Positions 8,276-18,416 of a stretch of 64,000 bases of DNA are shown in pieces. A program made the position numbers and the translations under genes. The notes beneath the pieces are model-generated. The model saw only the letters and a list, made by a program, of their open reading frames with translations. It was not told the DNA's origin and did no database searches. The DNA is from Halalkalibacillus sediminis (lineage in GTDB: Bacteria > Bacillota > Bacilli > Bacillales > Alkalibacillaceae). Positions within the stretch are counted from its first letter, which is position 1; each line of letters opens with the position of its first letter. The stretch is taken from NCBI RefSeq assembly GCF_002844535.1, contig NZ_PJNH01000001.1:1084905-1148904 (forward strand), read 5' to 3'.

Positions 8276-9109
8276 TTATTCAATTATCGGCTGGCAATTG
8301 GGACAGAAATGAGTGCCTCTGCCACCCACTTTTATTTTCTCAATAATGGTTTCGCACATCTTACACGGTTCGGTTTCCTTCGCGTATACGGCCAGTTGTA
8401 GCTGGAACATACCTACTTCACCGAGTGAGTTCACATAAGAACGGACGGAAGAACCTCCTTGGTCCACTGCGTCTTGTAGAACTTTAACGATGAACCGTTG
8501 AAGCTCGACCGCTTCTTCCTCAGTTATTGTATTTGCCCTACGTTCAGGATGGATGTGACTCCAGAACAAAGCCTCATCTACATATATATTTCCTAGCCCT
8601 GTAACGATTGATTGATCAAGTAAAGCGGGTTTAATCATGCGAGTAGTCTTTTGCAATCTTTTGAAAAGATGCTCCGTCGTGAAGCTTTTATCAAATGGTT
8701 CTACTCCCAATTGATTGATCGGCTTAGAGTCATGCTCTTCACCTATTGCTTTGACATGCATCGTACCAAATTTTCGAACGTCTCTGTAACGTAATTCTTT
8801 TCCATTGTCTAATGAGAAAATGACATGTGTATGGGCATCAACTGGTTCTCCAGCTTCATAAATTCCATAACGACCTTCCATACGTAAATGTGAGATCATC
8901 ACATCGTCTTCCAGGTAAAATAATAGAAATTTACCTAAGCGGTCGATTTTCTGAAACTGTTGATTAGTTATCCTATGTTTGAAGGCTTCAGTATCAGTCG
9001 GTTCCTTGATGATACCGGGATAATGAATTGTAATCGATTCGATTCGTTGCCCCTGGATGATCGGTTCTAATGTTCTTCTGACGGTTTCTACCTCTGGTAA
9101 TTCTGGCAA
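8276..9109 (-). CDS. mutM: Formamidopyrimidine-DNA glycosylase
   Basis: Removes 8-oxoguanine and formamidopyrimidines and nicks the abasic site. The N-terminus MPELPEVETVRR supplies Pro2 as Schiff-base nucleophile and Glu3. The helix-two-turn-helix is in the centre, and a C-terminal zinc finger uses Cys249, Cys252, Cys269 and Cys272. Its 277 residues match the family. It sits 15 bases downstream of polA, so repair glycosylase and repair polymerase are likely co-transcribed. Confidence 0.97.
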   Translation of the reverse strand: MPELPEVETVRRTLEPIIQGQRIESITIHYPGIIKEPTDTEAFKHRITNQQFQKIDRLGKFLLFYLEDDVMISHLRMEGRYGIYEAGEPVDAHTHVIFSLDNGKELRYRDVRKFGTMHVKAIGEEHDSKPINQLGVEPFDKSFTTEHLFKRLQKTTRMIKPALLDQSIVTGLGNIYVDEALFWSHIHPERRANTITEEEAVELQRFIVKVLQDAVDQGGSSVRSYVNSLGEVGMFQLQLAVYAKETEPCKMCETIIEKIKVGGRGTHFCPNCQPIIE

Positions 9110-9124
9110 CGTTGTACATCCTTT

Positions 9125-11749
9125 CTATTTCGCATCATACCACGTGTCTCCATATGAGGCATCAACGACAAGCGGTACTTCCAGTTCAACAGCGTGCTCC
9201 ATCGCATCTTGCACGAGTTGTTGTAATTGATCCACATCTTTTTTATCCACTTCAAAGATAAGTTCATCGTGAACCTGTAATAAAAGATTTGCCTTCAGAC
9301 TAGACTCATTGAATTTATCCATTACATCAAGCATCGCTTTCTTGATTACATCAGCAGCACTTCCTTGTATTGGTGAATTCATTGCAGTTCTTTCAGCAAA
9401 ACTGCGCTTATTAAAGTTTCTGCTTGTAATGTCTGGAAGGTATCTTCTCCGGTTCATAATTGTTTCTACATAACCATCGCGCTTTGCTTGCTGAACGATC
9501 TCATCCATATAATTTTTAACACCAGGATAACTTTCCAAGTACTTCTGTATAAATTGATCCGCTTCTTTTCTAGAAATCCCTAAGCTTTGGCTCAAACCAT
9601 AATCACTGATTCCGTAAACGATACCGAAGTTTACGGCTTTGGCCTGTCTACGCATATTGGAATCCACCTCATCTGGCTTCACCTGGAAAACGTCCATTGC
9701 TGTCTGAGTATGGATATCCTTCTTATTGTTAAACGCATCAATCAATTTTTCATCTTTAGCAATATGAGCTAACACACGTAATTCAATTTGAGAGTAGTCA
9801 GCCGCGAAAATGACCCAATCTTTTTCAGATGGAATGAAGGCTTGTCTAATCTTTCTTCCTTCTTCCAAACGAATTGGGATGTTTTGTAAGTTAGGATCGA
9901 TTGAACTTAACCTTCCTGTTTGAGTCAGGACCTGGTTAAACCTTGTATGAATCTTCCCTGTATCTTCATGGACAACTTTAAGTAAACCTTCAATATAAGT
10001 CGATTGAAGCTTTCCAAGTTGGCGATATAACAGAATTTGTTCAACGATTTCATGTTCGTTCTGTAATTTTTCAAGTACATCTGCAGAAGTGGAATATCCC
10101 GTTTTTGTTTTCTTGATTACAGGTAACTCCAAGTTTTCAAATAAAATTTTTCCTAACTGTTTTGGTGAATTGATATTGAATTGTTCACCAGCCAGTTCGT
10201 GAATCTTACTTTCAATGACACTCAAGCGCTCGTGAAGGTCCTCCTTCATTTCTTTCAGACGTTCGATATCCGCCATGACTCCTTGATGTTCCATATCCGC
10301 CAAAATTAGTGAAAGAGGTATTTCTAATTCATAATATAGCTGCTCTTGCTCGTTCTGCTCCAACTCTTTTTCCAGTTGTTCATACAACTTTTCTGCCATG
10401 ATTCCTTTTCTGACAACATGTTCGGCAACAGTTTCTTCTTCAGGGACTTTTTGTTTGGCTCCTTTACCGTAAACCTCTTCATTGTAGGAAATGCTCGTCC
10501 AACCATACCCATGTGCCACTGCTGGAATATCATCATAGTTATTTGAAGGGTTAACGATGTAAGAAGCCAGCATAATATCGAAAACTACACCTTTGACTTC
10601 CAAGCCTCGCCATTTAAGAGCTACCTTCAGTTGTTTAAGCCCTGAGACAATCTTCTGACTTGATTCGTTTTCAATCCATGATTTGAAGGCGTCTGATGCT
10701 AAAGCAACATCTGTGGGAATAAAATAATTACCGTTTTCGTTACGGATCGCAAATCCTAATATATCACCCTCATGATAGTTTTCATCAAGCATTTCCATCA
10801 TTAAATAATTCTTTTTTGAAAAAATGTCTTCATTCACTTCACGCATAATTTCATAATCGACGTCTTCATATTCAACCTCTTCTGTTTCTCCCTCAATACG
10901 TCCGATCAAGGAGTTGAAGCCATAGGTTTTAAAAAGTTCCAACACATCACGTGACTGATATCCTTCATAGTTTAAATCCTCGATCGAGATTTCAATCGGT
11001 GAATCCGTGTTGATCGTTACTAACTTTTTACTCATGAAAGCATCGTCTTTATGATTTTCTAGATTTTCTTTCAGTTTCTTACCTTTGACCTCATCTAAAT
11101 GTTCATAGACCTCTTCCAGCGTACCGAATTGTTTAAGCAATTTGACAGCGGTTTTCTCACCCACTCCAGGAACACCTGGGATGTTATCAGATTTGTCACC
11201 CATCAATGCTTTTAAGTCGATGATTTGTTCTTTAGTAATTTCCATTTTTTCTTCAATATAAGCTGGTGTGTATTCCTCGATGTCTGTGATCCCTTTTCGT
11301 GTTAAAGCGACCGTTGTCTTATCTGAGGCAAGTTGTAACAAGTCTTTATCACCAGAATAAACTAGCACATTTTGCTTTTTAGAAGTTGCCTGTTTGGAAA
11401 TCGTGCCGATGATATCGTCTGCTTCGTATTGACTAAGCTCATAGTGCTTAATTCCAAAAGCATCCAATAACTCCTTCACGACTGGAAATTGCTCTGATAA
11501 TTCAGGTGGTGTCTTCTGTCTACCGCCTTTATATTCTTTATACGTTTCATGACGAAATGTCGTTTTTCCTGCATCAAAAGCAACCAGCATATGACTTGGC
11601 TGTTGTTCTTCAAGTATTTTCAATAAAATATTAGCGAACCCGTACGCGGCGTTTGTATGTACCCCTTGATCATTGCTCAATAAGGGTAACGCAAAAAAAG
11701 CTCGGTACAGTAAACTGTTTCCATCAACTAGAATGATATCGTCTGCCAC
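9125..11749 (-). CDS. polA: DNA polymerase I
   Basis: Repair and Okazaki-fragment polymerase. The 874 residues comprise a 5'-3' nuclease domain (about 1-295, ILVDGNSLLYRAFFALP at the start and GVGEKTA in the helix-hairpin-helix), a vestigial 3'-5' exonuclease region (about 300-470) and a family A polymerase domain (motif A DYSQIELR, motif C VHDE at 826-829). The usual DxE of the proofreading site is missing in the YLMMEMLDENY segment, as in Geobacillus stearothermophilus Pol I, so no proofreading is expected. GTG 11749 is chosen for GAGAGGTG six bases upstream; ATG 11776 lacks an SD. Confidence 0.97.
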   Translation of the reverse strand: MADDIILVDGNSLLYRAFFALPLLSNDQGVHTNAAYGFANILLKILEEQQPSHMLVAFDAGKTTFRHETYKEYKGGRQKTPPELSEQFPVVKELLDAFGIKHYELSQYEADDIIGTISKQATSKKQNVLVYSGDKDLLQLASDKTTVALTRKGITDIEEYTPAYIEEKMEITKEQIIDLKALMGDKSDNIPGVPGVGEKTAVKLLKQFGTLEEVYEHLDEVKGKKLKENLENHKDDAFMSKKLVTINTDSPIEISIEDLNYEGYQSRDVLELFKTYGFNSLIGRIEGETEEVEYEDVDYEIMREVNEDIFSKKNYLMMEMLDENYHEGDILGFAIRNENGNYFIPTDVALASDAFKSWIENESSQKIVSGLKQLKVALKWRGLEVKGVVFDIMLASYIVNPSNNYDDIPAVAHGYGWTSISYNEEVYGKGAKQKVPEEETVAEHVVRKGIMAEKLYEQLEKELEQNEQEQLYYELEIPLSLILADMEHQGVMADIERLKEMKEDLHERLSVIESKIHELAGEQFNINSPKQLGKILFENLELPVIKKTKTGYSTSADVLEKLQNEHEIVEQILLYRQLGKLQSTYIEGLLKVVHEDTGKIHTRFNQVLTQTGRLSSIDPNLQNIPIRLEEGRKIRQAFIPSEKDWVIFAADYSQIELRVLAHIAKDEKLIDAFNNKKDIHTQTAMDVFQVKPDEVDSNMRRQAKAVNFGIVYGISDYGLSQSLGISRKEADQFIQKYLESYPGVKNYMDEIVQQAKRDGYVETIMNRRRYLPDITSRNFNKRSFAERTAMNSPIQGSAADVIKKAMLDVMDKFNESSLKANLLLQVHDELIFEVDKKDVDQLQQLVQDAMEHAVELEVPLVVDASYGDTWYDAK

Positions 11750-11799
11750 AATTAAACACCTCTCGATTTGATTCATTTCTGTAATTATAACAGAAATTA

Positions 11800-13509
11800 T
11801 TATTGAATAGTTTGTGGGAGGCGTACAGTGATTGTCGTGCCTTCATCCATTTCGCTCGAAAGTTCGATGCTTCCTTCATGTGCTTCTACAATGTGTTTCA
11901 CGATTGAAAGACCAAGGCCAGTTCCTCCTGAATGTCTGCTTCTGCCTTTATCGACACGATAAAAGCGCTCGAAGATTCGTCCTTGTTGTTCCCTAGGAAT
12001 ACCAATACCTTCATCACAAACTTCAATGATTCCTTCATTATTTTCCAAACGGTATTCACAAATGACTTTCCCCTCATCATTACTATAGTGAATGGCGTTC
12101 GATAAAAGGTTCATCATCATTTGATAAACCTTATCGCGATCAGCATAAAGAACTGGTGCTTCGGTTTCATTTATAATAAAATTAATATTTTTCTCTTCGA
12201 TCTTTGAGGATAACACGATTCGTATTTCTTGGACTAGCTGCTCAAATGAGAATTCTGACCTGTTCAATACGAAATGATCTTTTTCCAATGTAGATAATTC
12301 CAGTAAATCTTGAATCAATTGATTAAGCCGTCTACTTTCCCTCTCAATAATAGTTAAGAAGTTTTCAACCGTCTCTTGATCATGGGTATTACCATCTAAC
12401 AACGTTTCAGCAAACCCCTGGATGGAAGTGATCGGTGTTCTCAGTTCATGCGAAACATTAGCGACAAAGTCCTTACGAACATTCTCTAGTTGTTTAATAT
12501 CAGTTATGTCATGACAAACAATGACGACACCTTTCCAATTTTCTTCTTCATTTCGGATGGGTGCTAAGTATACCTCGAAGTAAGTTCCGTCCTCTAAAGT
12601 GACCGATGTCTGCTTTTTCTGCTCCGTGAAGATCACTTCTTGGATGGCTGAATTGAGCTCTTGATGATTAATAACTTCATAGTAAGGTTTTCCAATATAA
12701 GTTTCAGTGTGATTGGTGAAATGTTTATAAAAAGATTCATTGGTGAGTCGCGTGATCCCTCGCTCGTTTATTAATAAAAGACCACTGTCCATATTATTTA
12801 CAACTGTTTTCAAACGGTCATTTTGATTCTTATATTTAGACGTGATTGACCCCAAATTTCGAGCCAGACGGTTAACTGCTTGACTCAACTGTGACGCGAT
12901 ACCATACGGCGCATCATATATACGAGCTTCGTAATCTCCATCCGCCAATCGAGTTGCTGTGTCAGTTGCCTTTTGAATCGGATGGACATAGTTTTCATAC
13001 ACACGATTTCCGAAACTCCAGAGAAAAATAATTACTACAACAGCAACTCCAGCAATAATCCACCATATAGTTGCATTTACCATTGATAAGTTTCTCATGT
13101 CTTGAACGACGACTATTGTTTCCTCTGAACTCATTTGATAGGGATATAAAAGAGAATCTCCATAAGTCGTCCGGCTATTTACGTTTTCTTCTCGCAAGTG
13201 CTGTAAAATGTATAACTCGGCTCCTGCGAAGGTATGTACTTGTTCTTCAGATTGACTATTCTCATAAAATATATTTACTGGGAAAGAACGGCTATATTCA
13301 GCCATTCCTTGTTGAAGTTCGTTTAACGTCATATCATCACTAATGATCTCATCAGCCACATATGTCGCATGGTCTTCCACTTGGTTTTCAAAAGAGGCAA
13401 CTACAAAAAACCTCGCTACTTGGGTGAAGACCACCCCAAGTGCAAGAACAAATACTAAGCTGAGTAAAATATAAATAACTAATGTGCGTTTTTCCATCAA
13501 TTTGTTCAT
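11800..13509 (-). CDS. phoR: Phosphate-regulon sensor histidine kinase PhoR
   Basis: Membrane kinase paired with PhoP, controlling the phosphate-starvation response. Order: TM1 (about 10-33), an extracytoplasmic domain, TM2 (about 147-166), HAMP (about 167-220), a PAS domain (about 233-345), HisKA with phospho-acceptor His354 in SHELRTP, and HATPase_c with N box NLLSNAIHYS, DEGIGIP and GGTGLGLSI. The 569-residue length fits. ATG 13509 has AGAGGG six bases upstream, two bases after the phoP stop, so the pair is translationally linked. polA follows 50 bases downstream with no clear terminator between. Confidence 0.95.
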   Translation of the reverse strand: MNKLMEKRTLVIYILLSLVFVLALGVVFTQVARFFVVASFENQVEDHATYVADEIISDDMTLNELQQGMAEYSRSFPVNIFYENSQSEEQVHTFAGAELYILQHLREENVNSRTTYGDSLLYPYQMSSEETIVVVQDMRNLSMVNATIWWIIAGVAVVVIIFLWSFGNRVYENYVHPIQKATDTATRLADGDYEARIYDAPYGIASQLSQAVNRLARNLGSITSKYKNQNDRLKTVVNNMDSGLLLINERGITRLTNESFYKHFTNHTETYIGKPYYEVINHQELNSAIQEVIFTEQKKQTSVTLEDGTYFEVYLAPIRNEEENWKGVVIVCHDITDIKQLENVRKDFVANVSHELRTPITSIQGFAETLLDGNTHDQETVENFLTIIERESRRLNQLIQDLLELSTLEKDHFVLNRSEFSFEQLVQEIRIVLSSKIEEKNINFIINETEAPVLYADRDKVYQMMMNLLSNAIHYSNDEGKVICEYRLENNEGIIEVCDEGIGIPREQQGRIFERFYRVDKGRSRHSGGTGLGLSIVKHIVEAHEGSIELSSEMDEGTTITVRLPQTIQ

Positions 13510-13511
13510 TA

Positions 13512-14195
13512 TTATCCCTCTAACTTATAACCAATACCTCGCACTGTCTTAATCAGCTTTGGTTTTTTTGGCTCATCTTCCAACTTCTCACGTAGATGGC
13601 TAATGTGTACATCGACAATCCGTGTGTCTCCAATAAAATCGAAATCCCACACATCTTCTAAAAGGATTTCTCTTTTTACTGGCTTATTTAGGCGTTCTGC
13701 TAAAAATAAGAGGAGATCAAATTCTTTCTTAGTGAATTCGACTTTTTCATCGCCCTTGTATACTTCATAAGTTTCTATATTAATGGTCACATCTCCTGCT
13801 TTAATAACATTCGCATTTTCTTTGGTTGATCCGGTCCTTCTTAAAACAGCATTGATTCTAGCTATCAATTCCTTGGGGCTGAAAGGTTTCGTCATATAAT
13901 CATCAGCACCCACGTCTAATCCAGCAATCTTATCTTCTTCCTGTCCTTTGGCTGTCAGCATAATAATTGGTGTATATTCACTTGATTGCCTTAGTGTCTG
14001 GCAAACATCAATTCCGCTTATTCCTGGTAACATCAAATCAAGCACAATTAGATTAAATGACTCTTTTTCAGCTTTCTCAAGGGCTGATTCACCATCATGG
14101 ACAACAACTGTATCGAATCCGGACTGCTTCAAATTGTAGTTAATCAAAGTGGTAATCGACTGCTCATCATCAACTATTAATATTTTCTGGGTCAT
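13512..14195 (-). CDS. phoP: Phosphate-regulon response regulator PhoP
   Basis: OmpR-family activator/repressor phosphorylated by PhoR. The receiver domain (1-120) has the acidic pocket DDE at 9-11, phospho-acceptor Asp53 in VLDLMLPG and the conserved Lys in MTKPFSP. The winged-helix DNA-binding domain occupies about 130-227 and ends with the family signature TVRGIGYKL. ATG 14195 is preceded by GAGGTGA five bases away; GTG 14204 is the longer alternative. Possible PhoP boxes upstream (14284-14315) suggest autoregulation. Confidence 0.96.
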   Translation of the reverse strand: MTQKILIVDDEQSITTLINYNLKQSGFDTVVVHDGESALEKAEKESFNLIVLDLMLPGISGIDVCQTLRQSSEYTPIIMLTAKGQEEDKIAGLDVGADDYMTKPFSPKELIARINAVLRRTGSTKENANVIKAGDVTINIETYEVYKGDEKVEFTKKEFDLLLFLAERLNKPVKREILLEDVWDFDFIGDTRIVDVHISHLREKLEDEPKKPKLIKTVRGIGYKLEG

Positions 14196-14283
14196 TGACT
14201 TCACCTCGTCATCATGAATGAAATAATGTACTTTAACTTTATCATATCAACCAGGAGATTAAATGATTCCTGAACCGAAATAG

Positions 14284-14315
14284 TGTTAAGATTTTGTAAA
14301 TTAATTATGTGTAAT
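14284..14315 (-). promoter_or_regulatory. Candidate PhoP boxes upstream of phoP
   Basis: On the minus strand TTTACA (14295-14300) and TTAACA (14284-14289) are five bases apart (11-bp period, as in the TTAACA PhoP box), and a third, ATTACA, lies at 14310-14315 with a nine-base gap. They lie about 90-120 bases before the phoP start. Confidence 0.4.
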
Positions 14316-14376
14316 TTTCAATATATATTCCGCCTGACCTCTTAACGATAATTTTCCTAATTATTGAGTCAGTTAA

Positions 14377-14409
14377 CAAAAAAAGAGTGACTCATATTTG
14401 AGCCACTCT
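14377..14409 (-). terminator. Terminator after the NhaC-family gene
   Basis: The minus-strand stem AGAGTGGCTCA/TGAGTCACTCT (11 pairs, one G-U, four-base loop) is followed by seven T residues, eight bases after the stop codon. Confidence 0.9.
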
Positions 14410-14416
14410 AACTGTT

Positions 14417-15892
14417 CTATGCTTTATAATCTTTCGGTTTGATTTCTTCACCATTTTTTCCTGCGTACCGTAATCCCCAACCTGTAATAGCTGCAATAAG
14501 CATTACAATCAGTAATCCCCAACCTTGGAATACAAACGGGAATACTTCTGTTGGATTGACTACTGGTATGAAATCGTAATTCTCAGCAGCTCCACGAATC
14601 GTCGTCCAAGCTAGCAATACTCCACCACTCCATGGGAAGATGTATCCTAAAGCTGAACTGACGGTGTCCAAGAAATTCGCTCGACGATAAGGATGCAAGT
14701 TCATTTCTTTACCGATTTTACTTACGAACGGTGCTGCAGCAATTTCTGCAGCAGTATTGATTGTAATAAATGAATTCAAAAATGCGACAATCGCAAAGAT
14801 TGAAAGTTCTGCTCGTCTAGTTACTCCATTGATAATATTTAAGAAAAAGTCTTTGATACGTTCCATCGTACCAGCTAGCTCAAGTAGATATGAGGCTGAT
14901 AAAATAAATAAGATTAAGATTGCCATGTTGAAGTAACCGCTAAGACCACTCATTAAAGCCCCCTCAGCAACAGCACCATCTTCTCCTTGATATATGTGCA
15001 CGATGTCTGTTAGTGGAAGACCCAATATCACAAACATGACGATTGAAGTTACAATTCCCCATGTCAATGAAGTTAATAGATGGTGTCCGCTCAATGCTAA
15101 GTAGAGTACTAGAGCGAATGGGATCAGGAATATTAGTCCTCCGGGAGCAACTTCTTCTTGCAATTGAGCAAGTGCTGCTCCGTCACCACTTCCATCTCCG
15201 CCACCTAAAATGACGAATAAGATTAATGCTGGAATTGCAGCTGCGATTGAATACTTGAAACGGGAGCGAACCACCCCTGGAACATCAGCTTCCTGTGTAG
15301 TAGCTGATACGATAGTCGTATCCGATACCGGAGCTAGGTTATCCCCGAACACTGCACCTGAAAGAATAGCTGCAAGTAATATTACGGGGTCTGCACCAAG
15401 GACAATCCCCGCTGGATACATAAGAATACCGAACGCTGCAACCGTTCCGTAACCAGTACCTACTGCAGTAGAGAAGAGTGCAGCAAGTAGAAAAGTTAAT
15501 CCCACAAATAGGCCAGCTTCTAATCCTGTCTGAAACCCTAACCATATCAAACCATCGACCAGTCCGCCTGCTTGTAGAAGAGTTGCAAACATGCCAGCCC
15601 AGAACCACGCTATGATTGCCACAACCCCAATAGGTTGCGCCATTCCATCAAATAACCCTTGAGCATAGTCAGACCATTTGGATTTGGATAATAAAAGACC
15701 CAAAATCAAACCAATGACCATACCTAGGATAAGAGCTTGTTCAGTCACCAACTGTGCTACACTTAATGAAATTGCCCAAACTATAAAGAATACTAGAGGG
15801 ACTGTAGCAACAAATGGTCCACCGCGAAATTCTAATTTACTAATTTTTTTCGAAGCTGTAGCTTCATTCAATTCTTCATTCTTTTCTGCCAT
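14417..15892 (-). CDS. NhaC-family Na+/H+ antiporter
   Basis: A 491-residue polytopic membrane protein with about 11-12 hydrophobic segments and the NhaC-superfamily signature GDNLAPVSDTTI (near 190). Members exchange Na+ for H+, and some exchange malate/lactate coupled to cations (MleN), so the substrate is not certain. A loop (GGGDGSGDGAALAQ) and an acidic loop (YQGEDGAVAEG) are extramembrane. GGGAGGAG precedes the ATG. It is a single-gene unit between strong terminators, interrupting the mdh-phoP junction found in B. subtilis. This fits a sodium- or pH-stressed lifestyle. Confidence 0.88.
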   Translation of the reverse strand: MAEKNEELNEATASKKISKLEFRGGPFVATVPLVFFIVWAISLSVAQLVTEQALILGMVIGLILGLLLSKSKWSDYAQGLFDGMAQPIGVVAIIAWFWAGMFATLLQAGGLVDGLIWLGFQTGLEAGLFVGLTFLLAALFSTAVGTGYGTVAAFGILMYPAGIVLGADPVILLAAILSGAVFGDNLAPVSDTTIVSATTQEADVPGVVRSRFKYSIAAAIPALILFVILGGGDGSGDGAALAQLQEEVAPGGLIFLIPFALVLYLALSGHHLLTSLTWGIVTSIVMFVILGLPLTDIVHIYQGEDGAVAEGALMSGLSGYFNMAILILFILSASYLLELAGTMERIKDFFLNIINGVTRRAELSIFAIVAFLNSFITINTAAEIAAAPFVSKIGKEMNLHPYRRANFLDTVSSALGYIFPWSGGVLLAWTTIRGAAENYDFIPVVNPTEVFPFVFQGWGLLIVMLIAAITGWGLRYAGKNGEEIKPKDYKA

Positions 15893-16032
15893 AATTGTTC
15901 TCCTCCCTAAATTTAATCCACATTATACAAGAAATCAGAAGCATATTCAAAACGGAAGTTTTCAATTTTTTCAAAAATAAAGTAGTTATTTGATTAATTT
16001 AACCTACATAACACCAAAAACACATACAATAT

Positions 16033-16067
16033 AAAAAACTCCGAGCTTTTGAAAACTCGGAGTTTTT
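16033..16067 (-). terminator. Terminator after mdh (bidirectional shape)
   Basis: A perfect inverted repeat, AAAACTCCGAG with CTCGGAGTTTT around a ten-base loop, with T runs on both strands. It ends the citZ-icd-mdh transcript 17 bases after the mdh stop. Confidence 0.9.
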
Positions 16068-16083
16068 GTATGGTTCATAAATA

Positions 16084-17031
16084 TTATTCGTTTTCTTTTA
16101 GTACTTTCATAACATTTTTCACTGAATCAGCTGATTTATCAAGCTCAGCTTTCTCCTCATCAGTAAGTTCTAGTTCAAGAATTTTTTCCAAACCGTTTCC
16201 GCCTAAGATAGTAGGTACACCAAGATACATGTCGTTATATCCGTATTCGCCATCTAATAATGCGATAGCAGGTAGGATACGACGCTGATCCTTTAAGATC
16301 GCTTCTACCATTTCTGTAATAGATGCAGCTGGTGCGTAATAAGCGCTACCGTTACCAAGTAGGCCAACGATTTCCCCGCCACCTTTACGGGTACGCTCTA
16401 CAATCTCATCTAAACGTTCTTTGGAGATGAGCTTCTCCAAAGGAATGCCACCTGCGAAAGAGTAACGAAGCATTGGTACCATGTCATCGCCATGGCCACC
16501 AAGAACGAATCCTGTTACGTCCTTCACTGATACATTCAATTCTTGAGCGACGAAAGTACGGAACCTTGCTGTATCAAGTACACCAGATTGTCCAATAACT
16601 CTCTCTTTTGGAAGCCCTGCTTCTTGGAATACAGAGTAAGTCATTGCATCTACTGGGTTTGTCAGCACGATGATGATCGTGTCTGGAGAGTGTTTCACGA
16701 TTTCTTTCGTTACACTCTTCATGATTTTGGAGTTCGTTGCGACTAAGTCATCACGGCTCATGCCCGGCTTACGAGCGATACCGGCCGTGATAACGACGAC
16801 ATCTGATCCTGCAGTGTCTGCATAATCAGAAGTACCAGTAATTTGAGAATCAAAGCCTTGCACTGGACTCGCTTCAAGCATGTCAAGTGCTTTACCCTTT
16901 GTCGGATCTTCCATATCAGGAATATCAACTAATACTACGTCAGCTAGTTCTTTTTGAGCAACCATCAATGCTGTTGTTGCACCAGTGAATCCAGCACCAA
17001 TTACTGACACTTTTCTTCGTTTTATCGTCAT
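16084..17031 (-). CDS. mdh: Malate dehydrogenase
   Basis: NAD-dependent interconversion of malate and oxaloacetate in the TCA cycle; the LDH-like bacterial MDH type. The Rossmann GAGFTG is at 12-17, Asp36 at the end of the second strand selects NAD, and Arg87, Arg93, Arg156 and catalytic His180 (GGHGDD) form the substrate site. Arg87 in the mobile loop ([10 protein letters not shown]) marks malate rather than lactate specificity. The 315-residue length fits. AGGAGG lies six bases before the ATG. Third gene of citZ-icd-mdh, 27 bases after icd. Confidence 0.97.
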   Translation of the reverse strand: MTIKRRKVSVIGAGFTGATTALMVAQKELADVVLVDIPDMEDPTKGKALDMLEASPVQGFDSQITGTSDYADTAGSDVVVITAGIARKPGMSRDDLVATNSKIMKSVTKEIVKHSPDTIIIVLTNPVDAMTYSVFQEAGLPKERVIGQSGVLDTARFRTFVAQELNVSVKDVTGFVLGGHGDDMVPMLRYSFAGGIPLEKLISKERLDEIVERTRKGGGEIVGLLGNGSAYYAPAASITEMVEAILKDQRRILPAIALLDGEYGYNDMYLGVPTILGGNGLEKILELELTDEEKAELDKSADSVKNVMKVLKENE

Positions 17032-17058
17032 GATTAGCCTCCTATGAACTTGTATTAA

Positions 17059-18336
17059 TTAGCCCATATTTTTAATTAGTTCATCTGCAAACTCAGAACA
17101 CTTAACTTCTCTTGCACCGTCCATCAAACGAGCGAAGTCATATGTTACAACTTTGCTTCCGATAGTCTTGTCCATTGATTTAGAGATCAATTCACTAGCT
17201 TCTCTCCAGCCTAAATGATCAAGCATCAATGTACCAGATAAAATAACAGATGATGGGTTTACTTTGTCCATACCTGCATATTTTGGTGCAGTACCGTGTG
17301 TGGCTTCAAAGATCGCGTGACCAGTTTCTTGGTTAATGTTCGCTCCTGGTGCAATACCGATCCCACCAACCTGTGCAGCTAATGCGTCAGATACATAGTC
17401 GCCGTTCAAGTTCATTGTTGCAACTACATCGAATTCTTTCGGACGAGTTAAAATTTGTTGTAGGAAGATGTCAGCAATAGCATCTTTTACGATAATTCTT
17501 CCAGCATCTTCTGCTTCACTTTGAGCCTTATCTGCTGCTTCTCTACCTTTTTCTTCAACAATTTGATCGTATTCTTTCCAAGTAAAGACTTTATCTCCAT
17601 ATTCACGTTCTGCTAAATCGTAACCCCAAGCTTTGAATGCACCCTCAGTGAACTTCATGATGTTTCCTTTATGAACTAGAGTTACACTCTTCTTGCCTTC
17701 TTCGATCGCGTAGTCAATTGCCGAACGGACTAAGCGCTCCGTACCTTCTTTAGATACAGGTTTTACACCAATTCCTGAAGTTTCAGGGAAACGGATATTC
17801 TTAACACCCATTTCGTCTTGTAAAAACTTGATAACTTTCTTAACTTCATCAGAACCTTCTTGCCACTCAACACCCGCATAAATATCTTCTGTATTTTCAC
17901 GGAAGATTTGCATGTCCACATCTTCTGGACGCTTAACTGGGGATGGAACACCAGTGAAGTGGCGTACAGGACGTAGGCAAGTGAATAGATCCAATTCCTG
18001 GCGAAGTGCTACGTTCAATGAACGGATTCCACCCCCGATTGGAGTTGTTAAAGGTCCTTTGATAGCTACTTTATAGTCACGGATCGTATCTAAAGTTTCA
18101 GCTGGTAACCATTCACCTGTTTTATCGTAAGCTTTCTGACCTGCTAATACTTCTTTCCAAACGATACTCTTTTCACCGTTATAAGCTTTGTCTACTGCTG
18201 CTTGAAGTACACGAGAGGCTGCTGCCCAGATATCTGGACCAGTTCCGTCACCTTCAATGAATGGGATAATTGCGTGATTAGGGACATTCATCTGTCCATT
18301 TTCAACTGTAATTTTTTCACCTTGTGTCAATTTCAT
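17059..18336 (-). CDS. icd: NADP-dependent isocitrate dehydrogenase
   Basis: Oxidatively decarboxylates isocitrate to 2-oxoglutarate, making NADPH. The 425-residue enzyme has the substrate loop RSLNVALRQ (Ser106, Asn108, Arg112) and Arg122, the Tyr of DIYAGVEW, the metal-binding Asp in [13 protein letters not shown], and the cofactor region HGTAPKYAG typical of NADP-type bacterial ICDH. AGGAGGTA precedes the ATG. A hairpin with a GAAA loop lies in the citZ-icd gap and may set relative transcript levels. Confidence 0.97.
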   Translation of the reverse strand: MKLTQGEKITVENGQMNVPNHAIIPFIEGDGTGPDIWAAASRVLQAAVDKAYNGEKSIVWKEVLAGQKAYDKTGEWLPAETLDTIRDYKVAIKGPLTTPIGGGIRSLNVALRQELDLFTCLRPVRHFTGVPSPVKRPEDVDMQIFRENTEDIYAGVEWQEGSDEVKKVIKFLQDEMGVKNIRFPETSGIGVKPVSKEGTERLVRSAIDYAIEEGKKSVTLVHKGNIMKFTEGAFKAWGYDLAEREYGDKVFTWKEYDQIVEEKGREAADKAQSEAEDAGRIIVKDAIADIFLQQILTRPKEFDVVATMNLNGDYVSDALAAQVGGIGIAPGANINQETGHAIFEATHGTAPKYAGMDKVNPSSVILSGTLMLDHLGWREASELISKSMDKTIGSKVVTYDFARLMDGAREVKCSEFADELIKNMG

Positions 18337-18359
18337 TACCTCCTAAGTATAATTTACAT

Positions 18360-18387
18360 CACAATAGCCGGTTTCCCGGCTATTGTG
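18360..18387 (-). other. citZ-icd intercistronic hairpin with GAAA tetraloop
   Basis: In the minus-strand RNA a perfect 12-pair stem (ACAATAGCCGG plus a closing pair, paired with CCGGCTATTGT) is capped by GAAA, a stable GNRA loop. No T run follows, so an RNA stability or processing element is more likely than a terminator. Confidence 0.7.
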
Positions 18388-18416
18388 TAAGTGTTTATTT
18401 TAATTAATAGAACCTA

